Shown: piece by piece, positions 46,454 through 54,270 of the stretch
Numbering within the stretch: position 1 is the stretch's first letter
Layout of the letters: each line of letters begins with the position of its first letter
Assembly (NCBI RefSeq): GCF_015356755.1
Contig: NZ_JADFCO010000064.1
Coordinates: 186,001-250,000 of the forward strand
Direction: 5' to 3'
DNA from: Nonlabens antarcticus
Lineage (GTDB): Bacteria; Bacteroidota; Bacteroidia; Flavobacteriales; Flavobacteriaceae
Length of the DNA stretch: 64,000 nt
Position numbers and translations under genes: made by a program
Notes under the pieces: model-generated
What the model was told of the DNA's origin: nothing
Databases searched by the model: none
Seen by the model: only the letters and a program-made list of their open reading frames with translations

Positions 46454-46834
46454 TTATTTTAAATTATATTCATCACAAGACTCTGTATTTTCATAAACCT
46501 CGGTTGTTTGGCCCTCGGCCCAGTATTCTTTTAATGTCTTAAAACAAACCAGATATAGGGCTTCAAACTTTGTCTACCCTTTATCCTGTACACTGTTTTG
46601 ATCTTCAAATTCAAACCTTACATAATTATCGTGCGTTATTATATTTTGAACATCATAAACTCTTTCTATAATTATAACCAAAACCATAAGGTTATTCCAG
46701 GCCAAATCAAATTCAGCATAAACATCTTCTTGAATCTCTTTTATCGAAAATAGGGTCTATTCATCAAGGAACCCCACATCCTTATGACTGATAATAAATT
46801 CCCTGAAATATGTATTGATTACTTTTTTATTCAT
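46454..46834 (-). pseudogene. 127-codon gene interrupted by two in-frame amber codons
   Basis: Reading the minus strand from the ATG at 46834 gives MNKKVINTYFREFIISHK and so on, with TAG at codon 26 (46757-46759) and codon 87 (46574-46576). Otherwise the frame is open to a TAA at 46454. Both TAGs sit where Gln would be plausible (DE-Q-TLF and DKG-Q-TKF), so two CAG-to-TAG changes would explain them. The product is acidic and protein-like in composition (EYWAEGQTTEVYENTESCDEYN at the end). Family unknown. It lies between a repeated small gene (46897-47112) and another small gene (46171-46449). Confidence 0.6.
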
Positions 46835-46896
46835 TTGAAGACCTTTTTAATGAGCTGTTTAAAAATAGGTGATTCCTTATTTGATTTTGTATTTGT

Positions 46897-47112
46897 TTAT
46901 GCAGGATCAACAAAACTCCAGCTCACGTCTCCTAAGTCTATTTTGTTATGCATATCAAATTCCATCCACAATGCTCCTGGAAATGCGTCACTGACCGTAA
47001 AACTAAATCCGGTCATCACAGTTTCTTCCATGTTGATCTTAGAGCAACGTTCAATTTCGTTCTTGATAGTAGCGTATTGTTCATCAGATATTATTATTTC
47101 TATTTTCTTCAT
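46897..47112 (-). CDS. small conserved hypothetical protein, left copy of a duplicated pair
   Basis: A 71-residue protein starting MKKIEIIISDEQYATIKNEIERC. It is about 80 percent identical by eye to the product at 49879-50088, and the upstream leader is duplicated too. The N-terminal strand-helix pattern resembles small DNA-binding or antitoxin-like folds, but no family is recognised. It carries two or three extra residues at the C-terminus relative to its paralogue. The duplicated pair brackets the HipBST module. Confidence 0.7.
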   Translation of the reverse strand: MKKIEIIISDEQYATIKNEIERCSKINMEETVMTGFSFTVSDAFPGALWMEFDMHNKIDLGDVSWSFVDPA

Positions 47113-47292
47113 TGTTGGAATTTAGTTCTGCGGTTGAATTTTCTTTCAGCTTATTTCTCTCTGGGATACTTAAAATAACCGCTACACTTCCTCCTTCAGA
47201 ACTCCCCCAAATCCTTCCAGGTTCCATGTAACGGATGTTTTAATTTCTAATACGTTACAAACCTAAATATCGACTTCGCCAGATCGAGACGG
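46907..47292. repeat. direct repeat, left copy (small gene plus leader)
   Basis: 386 bases matching 49883-50260 in the same orientation, covering the small gene and about 150 bases of non-coding leader. The leader portion from 47174 is the best conserved, with long identical runs around 47213-47270. Confidence 0.85.
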
Positions 47293-47663
47293 ACTGATTT
47301 AAAAGTTAAGACAAATGGTTTTCGCTTTCACATATCGCCTGCCCGAAGTATAAACTCCTTTATGGCTTCGCTCCTTTATAGCAAAAACCCGCCAGAATTC
47401 CGCGTTCAGAAATCCCCCAATTTCCTTCTGCTTCCCTGCAACGGCTTATTCTAACATTCAAAACAAACTTAAAATCAATGCAAACATAAAAGCAGACCTC
47501 GCCAGAATAAGGCGGACAGCGAACTAGATATGAATAAAGACATTCAAAAGTTTGAATAGTACCACAATTTGAAGATGCATCTCCACATTTAAGTGTAGTA
47601 AGATGCACTTATTGGCTTATTTAAAGGGCTAATACTTTATATTTACATAAAAAGAGCCATGTA
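47113..47663. other. intergenic region with leader elements before hipB
   Basis: 551 bases holding the leader part of the left direct repeat (to 47292) and a third, more diverged copy of the same leader (47388-47520). The hipB promoter should lie in the last 120 bases. An open frame across 47360-47608 is not credible as a gene. Confidence 0.65.
47388..47520. repeat. diverged third copy of the leader element
   Basis: Aligns over its length to 47174-47292 and 50143-50260 (shared TTCAGAA-TCCCCCAA-TCCTT, then a CAACGG/TAACGG block, then a CGCCAGA-GGCGGAC-like end), at clearly lower identity. It precedes the HipBST genes. Confidence 0.6.
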
Positions 47664-47879
47664 ATGCACTATGAAGATCTAATAAATTCCGTTAAACAAC
47701 GTAGAGATATGCTTAACGTTACTCAAGAAATGCTTGCAGATCTTTCTGGCGTGGGCTTGCGTACGCTCAAACAATTTGAAAGTGGCAAGGGAAACCCAAC
47801 GGTGGAAACCTTACAAAAGCTGGGCGATGCGTTGGGATTGGAACTTAACTTTCGCGTTAAAAACTTGATTGCTGAATAA
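47664..47879 (+). CDS. hipB: HipB-like helix-turn-helix antitoxin/repressor
   Basis: A 71-residue XRE-type DNA-binding protein with the helix-turn-helix at about 19-50 (TQEMLADLSGVGLRTLKQFESGKGNPTVETL). In HipBA and HipBST systems HipB represses the operon. Its last base is shared with the first base of the next gene (stop TAA to ATG overlap), so the three genes are translationally coupled. There is no C-terminal extension of the kind that inserts into HipA. Confidence 0.88.
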   Translation: MHYEDLINSVKQRRDMLNVTQEMLADLSGVGLRTLKQFESGKGNPTVETLQKLGDALGLELNFRVKNLIAE

Positions 47880-48211
47880 TGAGAGACGCCAGGGTGTTTT
47901 ATAAAAAGAAAGAAGCTGGACGGCTCACGCAGCTTGATGACGGTAGTTTTGTGTTCAGATATCTAGACCAGTGGTTCGATGAAAGCAGCAAGCCTGCCGT
48001 CAGTCTGACGCTGGCTAAAACACAACAAGAATACCGGTCTGATTTTCTATTCCCATGTTTCTATAATATGTTACCAGAAGGCTCCAACAAGCAAACGGTT
48101 TGTTTTGAAAACAGACTAGATCTGGAAGATCATTTTGGAATCCTTCTAACTACTGCCAGGCATGATACTATAGGTGCCATTCAAATCTTAAAAGTGGAGA
48201 GCAATGGATAG
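47879..48211 (+). CDS. hipS: HipS-like protein (separate HipA N-terminal subdomain)
   Basis: A 110-residue protein corresponding to the N-terminal subdomain of HipA (VFYKKKEAGRLTQLDDGSFVFRYLDQWF, about 4-31; FLFPCFYNMLPEGSNKQTVC, with the LPEG motif). In the tripartite HipBST type this small protein, not HipB, is the antitoxin that inhibits the kinase. It overlaps the kinase gene by eight bases. Splitting of HipA into two intact, overlapping genes argues for a genuine HipBST rather than a frameshifted hipA. Confidence 0.85.
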   Translation: MRDARVFYKKKEAGRLTQLDDGSFVFRYLDQWFDESSKPAVSLTLAKTQQEYRSDFLFPCFYNMLPEGSNKQTVCFENRLDLEDHFGILLTTARHDTIGAIQILKVESNG

Positions 48212-49190
48212 ATTAGTTATAAACCATTGTCCGGGAACGCTCAAAGTGGGCCATAGCGATTACAGTGCAACAGCTTTAAAGCGCGTGTTTGACGGTAAGA
48301 AGGTAAGTGCTTTTTTGCCCTATGATGCTCCAGCGAGCAATGAACTAACGGACGAGCTGTTTACAGAAAATCGCAGCAGGATATCTATTTCTGGAGTTCA
48401 AGAAAAGTTTTCTATACTACTAGAAAAGAACAAATTGCGTTTGACTAAGCAAGGCGAGCAAGGTCAATACATTCTAAAACCTATACCTAATGTAGGTAAA
48501 AACGCCAGCCAGATGCCAGCAAATGAGCACTTGACCATGCAAATTGCTAGACAAGTGTTCCAAATAGAAACTGCAGAAAATGCGATAGTGTTTTTTAAAA
48601 ATAACACACCAGCGTATCTCACAAAAAGATTTGATGTCTATGATCTAGACCAGAAATGGGCGCAAGAAGATTTTGCATCACTCGCTGGTAGAACACCGCA
48701 AACGCACGGCGAGAACTTTAAATACGTTGGTAATTACCTTGATATTTTTGAAGTATTAAGAAAATATACACCAGCCTATACGGTAGAGTCCGTAAAGCTT
48801 TTTAAACTCGTTTTGTTCAATTATCTATTTTCAAATGGCGATGCGCATTTTAAAAATTTCTCTTTGATAGAAACACCTTTGGGAGATTTCAGGTTATGCC
48901 CAGCTTATGACTTATTAAATAGTAGGTTACACATAGAGGATAAAGATTTTGCGCTGGAAGATGGTTTGTTACCGCAAGAATTGGCTAAAGGAAGAGTGAA
49001 AAATCATTTTTTAATACTGGGAGAGCAAGCAGGAATTCCGTTGAAACTTTTAGAGAAGGTTTTTACGGAGTTGACATCAAAACAAAACAAAGTAAAAACA
49101 TTCATCGAGGCCTCATTCCTAGATGAGAAAACTAAACGGAATTACTATCAATGTTATCAAACACGATTGAATAAATTAGAACGTTTATGA
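48204..49190 (+). CDS. hipT: HipT-like Ser/Thr kinase toxin
   Basis: A 328-residue HipA-fold kinase lacking the N-terminal subdomain, as in HipT. The glycine-rich loop reads S61-I-S63-GVQEK, carrying two serines as in the autophosphorylated loop of HipT. The catalytic segment is FSNGDAHFKNFSL (about 212-224) and the metal-binding segment CPAYDLLNS (about 232-240). HipT of E. coli phosphorylates tryptophanyl-tRNA synthetase; the target here is unknown. The gene overlaps hipS by eight bases. The whole module lies between directly repeated small genes. Confidence 0.88.
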   Translation: MDRLVINHCPGTLKVGHSDYSATALKRVFDGKKVSAFLPYDAPASNELTDELFTENRSRISISGVQEKFSILLEKNKLRLTKQGEQGQYILKPIPNVGKNASQMPANEHLTMQIARQVFQIETAENAIVFFKNNTPAYLTKRFDVYDLDQKWAQEDFASLAGRTPQTHGENFKYVGNYLDIFEVLRKYTPAYTVESVKLFKLVLFNYLFSNGDAHFKNFSLIETPLGDFRLCPAYDLLNSRLHIEDKDFALEDGLLPQELAKGRVKNHFLILGEQAGIPLKLLEKVFTELTSKQNKVKTFIEASFLDEKTKRNYYQCYQTRLNKLERL

Positions 49191-49208
49191 GCTACGAGTA
49201 TTCAGAAA

Positions 49209-49538
49209 ATGGTTGAAGTCATGGAAAAGATCATTAAAATAATTCTTTCAATTTTACTATTACTCTGTCTCATTGACATGCCTTACAGCTATTATGAAGC
49301 CGTACGTTTTATAGCGATGGTAGCCTTTGGGTATCTCGCATACACCGAAAATGCAAAGGGTAATCAAGCATTAATGATAACCTATATTGTTCTGGCCTTG
49401 TTATTTCAGCCGTTTTTTAAATTAGCTCTAGGTAGAATGTTGTGGAATGTTGTTGATGTGATCGTGGCGGTTGGATTGGTGATAAGTATTTTTATAAAGC
49501 CACAAATCAAAGTAGATGACAACAAGCAAAATCGCTGA
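49209..49538 (+). CDS. small membrane protein, DUF6804-like
   Basis: A 109-residue protein with four hydrophobic segments (about 8-22, 28-42, 54-70, 82-98) and the motif IDMPYSYYEAVRFIAMVAFGYLAY, which I associate with DUF6804 proteins. A second in-frame ATG five codons in is also possible. It follows hipT by 18 bases, so it may be co-transcribed, though functional linkage to the toxin module is uncertain. Confidence 0.7.
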   Translation: MVEVMEKIIKIILSILLLLCLIDMPYSYYEAVRFIAMVAFGYLAYTENAKGNQALMITYIVLALLFQPFFKLALGRMLWNVVDVIVAVGLVISIFIKPQIKVDDNKQNR

Positions 49539-49600
49539 TCGCAATATGCGATATTACTCTAATAACCAGTTTGAGCGAGAGTCGAGTATGAGCTTTGACT

Positions 49601-49831
49601 TTACCTTAGTTCCTTATGACTTTTAATTTTTTTTGTCATCTTTTCCAATTTTTGAACGAGACGCTCCAAGCTTTTTTCAACATCACGCATTTCAGCACCC
49701 AATTCAAATCGTTGCCGTTTCACAACATCTAATTTGATTTCGCTAACAAGATTCAGATTCTGAGACAGACCATCCACCAACACCTTTATCTTTTGATGAA
49801 GTTCGTCTTTTATACGGAGCGTTTTAGCCAT
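49601..49831 (-). CDS. small helical protein with ribbon-helix-helix-like N-terminus
   Basis: A 76-residue protein. The start MAKTLRIKDELHQKIKVLVDGL resembles a ribbon-helix-helix DNA-binding strand and first helix, but residues 25-76 form a long charged helix with heptads (VEKSLERLVQKLEKMTKKIKSH). It could be an orphan antitoxin or a coiled-coil regulator. It converges on the DUF6804-like gene and is downstream of the repeated small gene on the same strand. Confidence 0.55.
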   Translation of the reverse strand: MAKTLRIKDELHQKIKVLVDGLSQNLNLVSEIKLDVVKRQRFELGAEMRDVEKSLERLVQKLEKMTKKIKSHKELR

Positions 49832-49878
49832 TTAATTCATTTTTAATTTATCTAATCGATTGATTTAAAGTGTCCCGT

Positions 49879-50088
49879 TTATTCAACAAATTTCCAATTT
49901 ACGTCACCTAAATCTATTTTCTTGTGCATCTCAAATTCCATCCACGAGAATCCTGCAAATGCATCTCTGACCGTAAAACTAGATCCTGTCATAACAGTTT
50001 CTTCCATATTTAATTTAGAACATCGTTCAATTTCGTTCTTGATAGTAGCGTATTGTTCATCAGTTAATGATATTTCTATTTTCTTCAT
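49879..50088 (-). CDS. small conserved hypothetical protein, right copy of a duplicated pair
   Basis: A 69-residue paralogue of the product at 46897-47112 (MKKIEISLTDEQYATIKNEIERCSKLN). Differences are mostly conservative, and the reading frame is preserved in both copies, which suggests the protein is functional and selected. Preceded by the same conserved leader. Function unknown. Confidence 0.7.
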   Translation of the reverse strand: MKKIEISLTDEQYATIKNEIERCSKLNMEETVMTGSSFTVRDAFAGFSWMEFEMHKKIDLGDVNWKFVE

Positions 50089-50260
50089 TGTGGAATATTT
50101 TTATTTAGTTGATTTTTTCAGTTTTCTCTTTCTGAGATATAAATAACCGCTACACTTCCTCCTTCAGAATTCCCCCAAATCCTTGCAAGTTCCATGTAAC
50201 GGATGTTTTAATTTCTAATACGTTACAAACCTAAAAGCTGACACCGACAGATTGCGACGG
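49883..50260. repeat. direct repeat, right copy (small gene plus leader)
   Basis: 378 bases matching 46907-47292 in the same orientation, about 2.97 kb apart. The non-coding leader at 50143-50260 is the best-conserved part. Together the copies bracket hipBST, the DUF6804-like gene and the ribbon-helix-helix-like gene. Confidence 0.85.
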
Positions 50261-50295
50261 TGTAAAAATTTATTTGATGTGGTTTGGTTTCTTTT

Positions 50296-50311
50296 TGCTT
50301 TCGCGAAAGCG
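50296..50311. repeat. intergenic palindrome copy before the AAA ATPase gene (one mismatch)
   Basis: TGCTTTCGCGAAAGCG, about 70 bases upstream of the preferred ATPase start. Confidence 0.85.
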
Positions 50312-50383
50312 AAATGAAGATTAATTGTGATACCGACATGTTCTGGCTATGACACCCTTTATTCTTGTCAAAATTCAACAACC

Positions 50384-51460
50384 ATGATCTTTTCAAAGAA
50401 GAAAAACCAAGCTGCCATTCCAGATCTTTCCGTGGTGGGCTCAGGAATACACGGCGAGTTCCTCAGCCATAAAAGGCTTTATGTTCAAATTACTGGACAG
50501 ATACCCAATTCCATTGCAGAGTCAGAGATCGACGTAGAGCGATTTAAACTCTTGTTTCTAAAAACTTACCAGCAGCAGTGTTGGAATAGCTATTACAACA
50601 GGAGAGCTTTTGATAGTCATGAGATTTCAAAGTATGATGACGTTTATTACTTCTTATTAAAAGATGTATTGGTTTACTTAAATCATAGGAGCGAAGACGT
50701 CCACATCCTTTTCTCGCAGACGCAGTATAAATACGTCAGCAGGATCCATAAACTATTACTAACCTGCATGAAACCTAAGGAAATGGATAAGCCATTCATT
50801 AACATCATGAATACTGGTCGTAATGGGCTTGAACTTACCCGGCTAGAAATCAAGCGCACAGATCTTGAGATAGAAACACACTATAATGATGATTTCCTGC
50901 AGGCAGATCGCACCATCAAAAAACGATTAAACAAAGACATGGATAAGGGAATCATTCTCTTGCACGGCGAGCCTGGAACAGGGAAGACGACCTACATCAA
51001 GCACTTGATCGCGCAAGTGAACAAGGATGTGATCTTCATGCCGCCTAACATTGCAGCAGACCTTACCAGTCCAGCCTTGATGACACTATTGCTTGATAAG
51101 CCCAATAGCATTCTAGTCATAGAAGATGCAGAAAATATTGTCACCAGTCGAGACCATCAGGGTAATTCACCAGTGAGCGCGATCCTAAATCTGTCTGATG
51201 GGATCTTATCTGATTGCCTGAATATCCAGATCATCTGCTCCTTCAATACAGATTTAAAAAATGTGGACAAGGCATTATTACGCAGAGGCAGGTTAATTGC
51301 TAAATATGAATTTGGCAAGCTGGATGTAGAAAAGTCAAACTCGCTTTCGCGAAAGCTCGGATTCGACAGACTTTTTACAGAGCCACAAATTTTGACTGAC
51401 ATCTTCAATCAGGAAGAGCAGACCTTCCAAAAACTAGAACGCAGGGCGATAGGATTTTGA
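50384..51460 (+). CDS. AAA family ATPase
   Basis: A 358-residue protein from the ATG at 50384; an earlier in-frame ATG (50327) would add 19 unlikely residues. The N-terminal half (about 1-170) is a helical domain I do not recognise. The C-terminal half is an AAA module with Walker A GEPGTGKTT (about 198-206), Walker B ILVIEDAE (about 246-253), sensor 1 and an arginine-rich RRGRL (about 303-307). No nuclease motif is seen. A palindrome copy (51342-51357) encodes LSRK near the end. It heads a same-strand run of WYL, DUF262 and DUF2779 genes and may be a motor of that system, though it could be an independent gene. Confidence 0.85.
   Translation: MIFSKKKNQAAIPDLSVVGSGIHGEFLSHKRLYVQITGQIPNSIAESEIDVERFKLLFLKTYQQQCWNSYYNRRAFDSHEISKYDDVYYFLLKDVLVYLNHRSEDVHILFSQTQYKYVSRIHKLLLTCMKPKEMDKPFINIMNTGRNGLELTRLEIKRTDLEIETHYNDDFLQADRTIKKRLNKDMDKGIILLHGEPGTGKTTYIKHLIAQVNKDVIFMPPNIAADLTSPALMTLLLDKPNSILVIEDAENIVTSRDHQGNSPVSAILNLSDGILSDCLNIQIICSFNTDLKNVDKALLRRGRLIAKYEFGKLDVEKSNSLSRKLGFDRLFTEPQILTDIFNQEEQTFQKLERRAIGF
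51342..51357. repeat. palindrome copy inside the AAA ATPase gene (one mismatch)
   Basis: CGCTTTCGCGAAAGCT, read as LSRK (NSLSRKLGF). Confidence 0.85.
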
Positions 51461-51535
51461 GGGGATGAAAAAGATTTTATAGGGCCGACATATTTTGGCG
51501 GAGTAAGCCTTTATATTTATCAAAAATTAGAACAC

Positions 51536-52453
51536 ATGGCAGGTTACAACCAACTGGAACGTTTAGAATTTATCATTTATTTACTTCAACAACACAACTT
51601 TATCACTAAACAAGGACTGATCGATAGGTTCAGGGAATCTAAGGATATGGAAGTTACAGAACGCACCTTAGAGCGCGATTTGAAGGCCTTAAAGGAAAAC
51701 TACAGTCTTGATATTTCCTATAATCACCAGCACCGCGGCTATGAACTGGCAGACGATGAACAACTGCTTTCTAGATTCTTCAAGTTTGCAGAATTGAGTT
51801 CGCTAGCCAAAATCTATGAGGAAGGCCTCAAAAACTATAGTCACTTTGAAAAGTGGATAATTCCAGATGATAGTAGTGAGCTTAAGGGAGTACATCACAT
51901 AAATACAATCGTAAAAGCAATGAATAACGGCTTTAAACTGAAATTCAAAAAAGAGAATTTTCATAGCGGCGAGGTCAAGGAATATACGGTAACGCCATTG
52001 CGCTTAAAGGAATACCTAAACCGCTGGTATCTGATTGCCATCAAGGATGGCGAGGATATTTTCAAAAATTATGGAATTGAGCGCATTTCAGATCTGGAAA
52101 TAGTTCGTGAGCAGGGAATTGATACTAAGAAGTTTGAGAAGAAACTGAAGCGCTACAAGGATATCGTGGGCATCAACTACAGCGATGAATACTTTTCAAA
52201 GCCAGTAAAGGTGGTCTGTCACACGTACGATAATCAGCATAAGTATCTTGAAACCTTGCCATTGCATCATAGTCAGAAAGTGGTTCATTTACCAGACAAA
52301 GAAGAGGCTATGGTAACATTCTATTTACAGCCTAATTATGAATTCATTTCAGACCTGTTGAGGATGAATGATAATATCGTCGTCGAAGAACCAGAAGCAC
52401 TACGGGATATTATGATTTGGAAACATGAAAATGCCTTGAGTTGTTATCGATGA
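51536..52453 (+). CDS. WYL domain transcriptional regulator
   Basis: A 305-residue regulator with an N-terminal winged helix-turn-helix (about 5-62, with ERTLERDLKALKENY) and a WYL ligand-binding domain (about 120-215; YTVTPLRLKEYLNRWYLIAIKD contains the WYL-type triad), plus a C-terminal WCX-like extension (about 225-300). WYL regulators are frequently encoded beside anti-phage systems and repress them until a nucleic-acid or nucleotide signal is sensed. It sits 75 bases after the AAA gene and 53 bases before the DUF262 gene, on the same strand. Confidence 0.9.
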   Translation: MAGYNQLERLEFIIYLLQQHNFITKQGLIDRFRESKDMEVTERTLERDLKALKENYSLDISYNHQHRGYELADDEQLLSRFFKFAELSSLAKIYEEGLKNYSHFEKWIIPDDSSELKGVHHINTIVKAMNNGFKLKFKKENFHSGEVKEYTVTPLRLKEYLNRWYLIAIKDGEDIFKNYGIERISDLEIVREQGIDTKKFEKKLKRYKDIVGINYSDEYFSKPVKVVCHTYDNQHKYLETLPLHHSQKVVHLPDKEEAMVTFYLQPNYEFISDLLRMNDNIVVEEPEALRDIMIWKHENALSCYR

Positions 52454-52506
52454 ATTAATAGATTTCACGAAGCCTATTACGACACCTAAATTATAAAACA
52501 AATATT

Positions 52507-54270
52507 ATGAAATCACCATTTGAAATAAATGCTTTCACAGCTACTCTTGCTCATACTAAGAAAGATAATAATCTTCACATATTAAATAATGGATCTTGGC
52601 AGATTCCTATATATCAAAGGCCCTATTCTTGGGGTGAAAATGAAATAAGAAGATTTTTAAGAGATCTATTTGAGAATTTCAGAGACGAGGCAGGGGAGAG
52701 AAATCCTATGTTCATAGGTACTATGCAAATCAGTGAAATTAAGGAAGGCAAAAGAGATGTGATTGATGGTCAACAGCGCCTGACAACATTTCTGCTGATA
52801 TTTCGTGCCTTGAATTTAAGAAACGAGAATCAAGAAGATCTAATTCCTACCTGTTGGCTTACCAGTAAGGTAAATAAAGGAGAAGCACAATCAGCCATGG
52901 AATTTGTGTTAAGTAAGGACATAGGAGAGCTTAACGCTGAATTACAGGTAAACAAGTATGCTGAAAACTTGAAACTTATCCATGATTTTTTTGAAGAGAA
53001 CTTGTCTAAAGAAGATCTTGAAGAGTTTAAAAACTACATTTTGGAAAATGTTTATTTCGTTTGTATTGAGACAAAAGCTAATCTTTCAAAAACCCTTCAA
53101 ATATTTGAGGCAATCAATGCTACTGGCATGGATCTCAATGCAGGGGACTTATTTAAGGTCAATTTTTATGAGTATTTGACAACTAAACACAATGCAGAAG
53201 AATCAATGTTTGAATCTATTTCAGAGCTCTATGCTAAAATAGATATTGCTAATAAAGAGAATGGAGAAGTCTTTACGAGCATAATGGATATTTTGGCTCT
53301 GTATAAAATGATTTTAATTTCTAAATATGATTTGCAAAATTCCTTATACTTCATGGGGACAGAAACTTTTTATGAGCAATTGTTTGATAAACTATTAAAC
53401 AATGTTTCTAATGAAGGTTTTGGTCTAAAAGCGCATGATGTGATATTATCAATCACAGATATAGATCGACTTATAAACTTACGTGTTGATTGGCACTCCT
53501 CGCTAGGCGCAACATTGGAAGAAGATATGTCTTACTACTTTATAATCTGGTCTCGTTATAATCGCTATTGGAGAACTATTTTAACCTTTGAATATGTTTA
53601 TGAGAGAGCAATCTCAAAGGAGCTTTTAGGTTCATATAAAATTCAGTTTGCAAAACTATTGCTTATCTATAGTGTGAAATTCGGTAAGGCCGTGAATGAG
53701 TGTCACAACTTTGTAAGAGCAATCTTAAAATCAATGTTTGTAGAATCTGATCCACAGAGGATAATTGACATGATCAATGTCGAAATTAACCGCCACAAAT
53801 CCTCAGATTTTAAAATTGGCACGTTTGAACAAAACATTAACCAGCCCATAGCAGGGATTCCTAAAACAAAATACCTTTTGTGTAGATTAGGGGCAATGCT
53901 GCATGAAAATTATAAGACTGACCATGCTGATGAAATAACCGCCTTGCGCCAGATATTGGCTTTTGATGAAATTGATATTGAGCATATTCAATCATTCAAT
54001 CATGAAGATCTGGCTATGAGACTGTCTTTATGGGACGATTGGAAGGATGAGATTCATTCGTTGGGCAACCTGGTTATATTAGAGAGGTCAGTCAATAGGC
54101 AGATCAGTAATTCAGTTTATGGTAAAAAGCAGGTAGCTTATGGTAAAAGTTGCTACACTGCAGTACGTGAAATAGGTGAGAATCACTTGACGTGGACGTT
54201 GCTGGATGCAGAAAATAGAAGAGAGGCCGAAACAAATTTAATCCTTGATTATATTTTCAACAATGCTTAA
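52507..54270 (+). CDS. DUF262/DUF1524 domain protein (GmrSD-like restriction enzyme)
   Basis: A 587-residue protein combining the two halves of GmrS/GmrD-type enzymes that cut modified DNA. The DUF262 N-terminus shows QIPIYQRPYSW (about 32-42) and DVIDGQQRLTTFLLIF (about 84-99), a ParB-like nucleotide-binding motif. The C-terminus has a DUF1524 HNH-like part with DIEHIQSF (about 488-495), HSLGNLVIL (about 518-526) and conserved Asn. It overlaps the DUF2779 gene by eight bases. Target modification and specificity are unknown. Confidence 0.88.
   Translation: MKSPFEINAFTATLAHTKKDNNLHILNNGSWQIPIYQRPYSWGENEIRRFLRDLFENFRDEAGERNPMFIGTMQISEIKEGKRDVIDGQQRLTTFLLIFRALNLRNENQEDLIPTCWLTSKVNKGEAQSAMEFVLSKDIGELNAELQVNKYAENLKLIHDFFEENLSKEDLEEFKNYILENVYFVCIETKANLSKTLQIFEAINATGMDLNAGDLFKVNFYEYLTTKHNAEESMFESISELYAKIDIANKENGEVFTSIMDILALYKMILISKYDLQNSLYFMGTETFYEQLFDKLLNNVSNEGFGLKAHDVILSITDIDRLINLRVDWHSSLGATLEEDMSYYFIIWSRYNRYWRTILTFEYVYERAISKELLGSYKIQFAKLLLIYSVKFGKAVNECHNFVRAILKSMFVESDPQRIIDMINVEINRHKSSDFKIGTFEQNINQPIAGIPKTKYLLCRLGAMLHENYKTDHADEITALRQILAFDEIDIEHIQSFNHEDLAMRLSLWDDWKDEIHSLGNLVILERSVNRQISNSVYGKKQVAYGKSCYTAVREIGENHLTWTLLDAENRREAETNLILDYIFNNA

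Noticed and set aside
18226-46759. Reassignment of TAG to glutamine as a genetic code change
   Set aside because: TAG ends ordinary genes here, for example ccoG at 12872-12874, so a full code change is unlikely; occasional suppression remains possible.
46784-47125. 113-residue plus-strand frame
   Set aside because: Antisense to the duplicated small gene, whose minus-strand frame is supported by its paralogue.
47360-47608. 82-residue minus-strand frame before hipB
   Set aside because: Covers the third copy of the non-coding leader element and has no protein support.
47879-49190. Frameshifted hipA pseudogene
   Set aside because: Both parts are complete, overlap by eight bases and match the known HipS/HipT split with the two-serine loop, so a tripartite module fits better.
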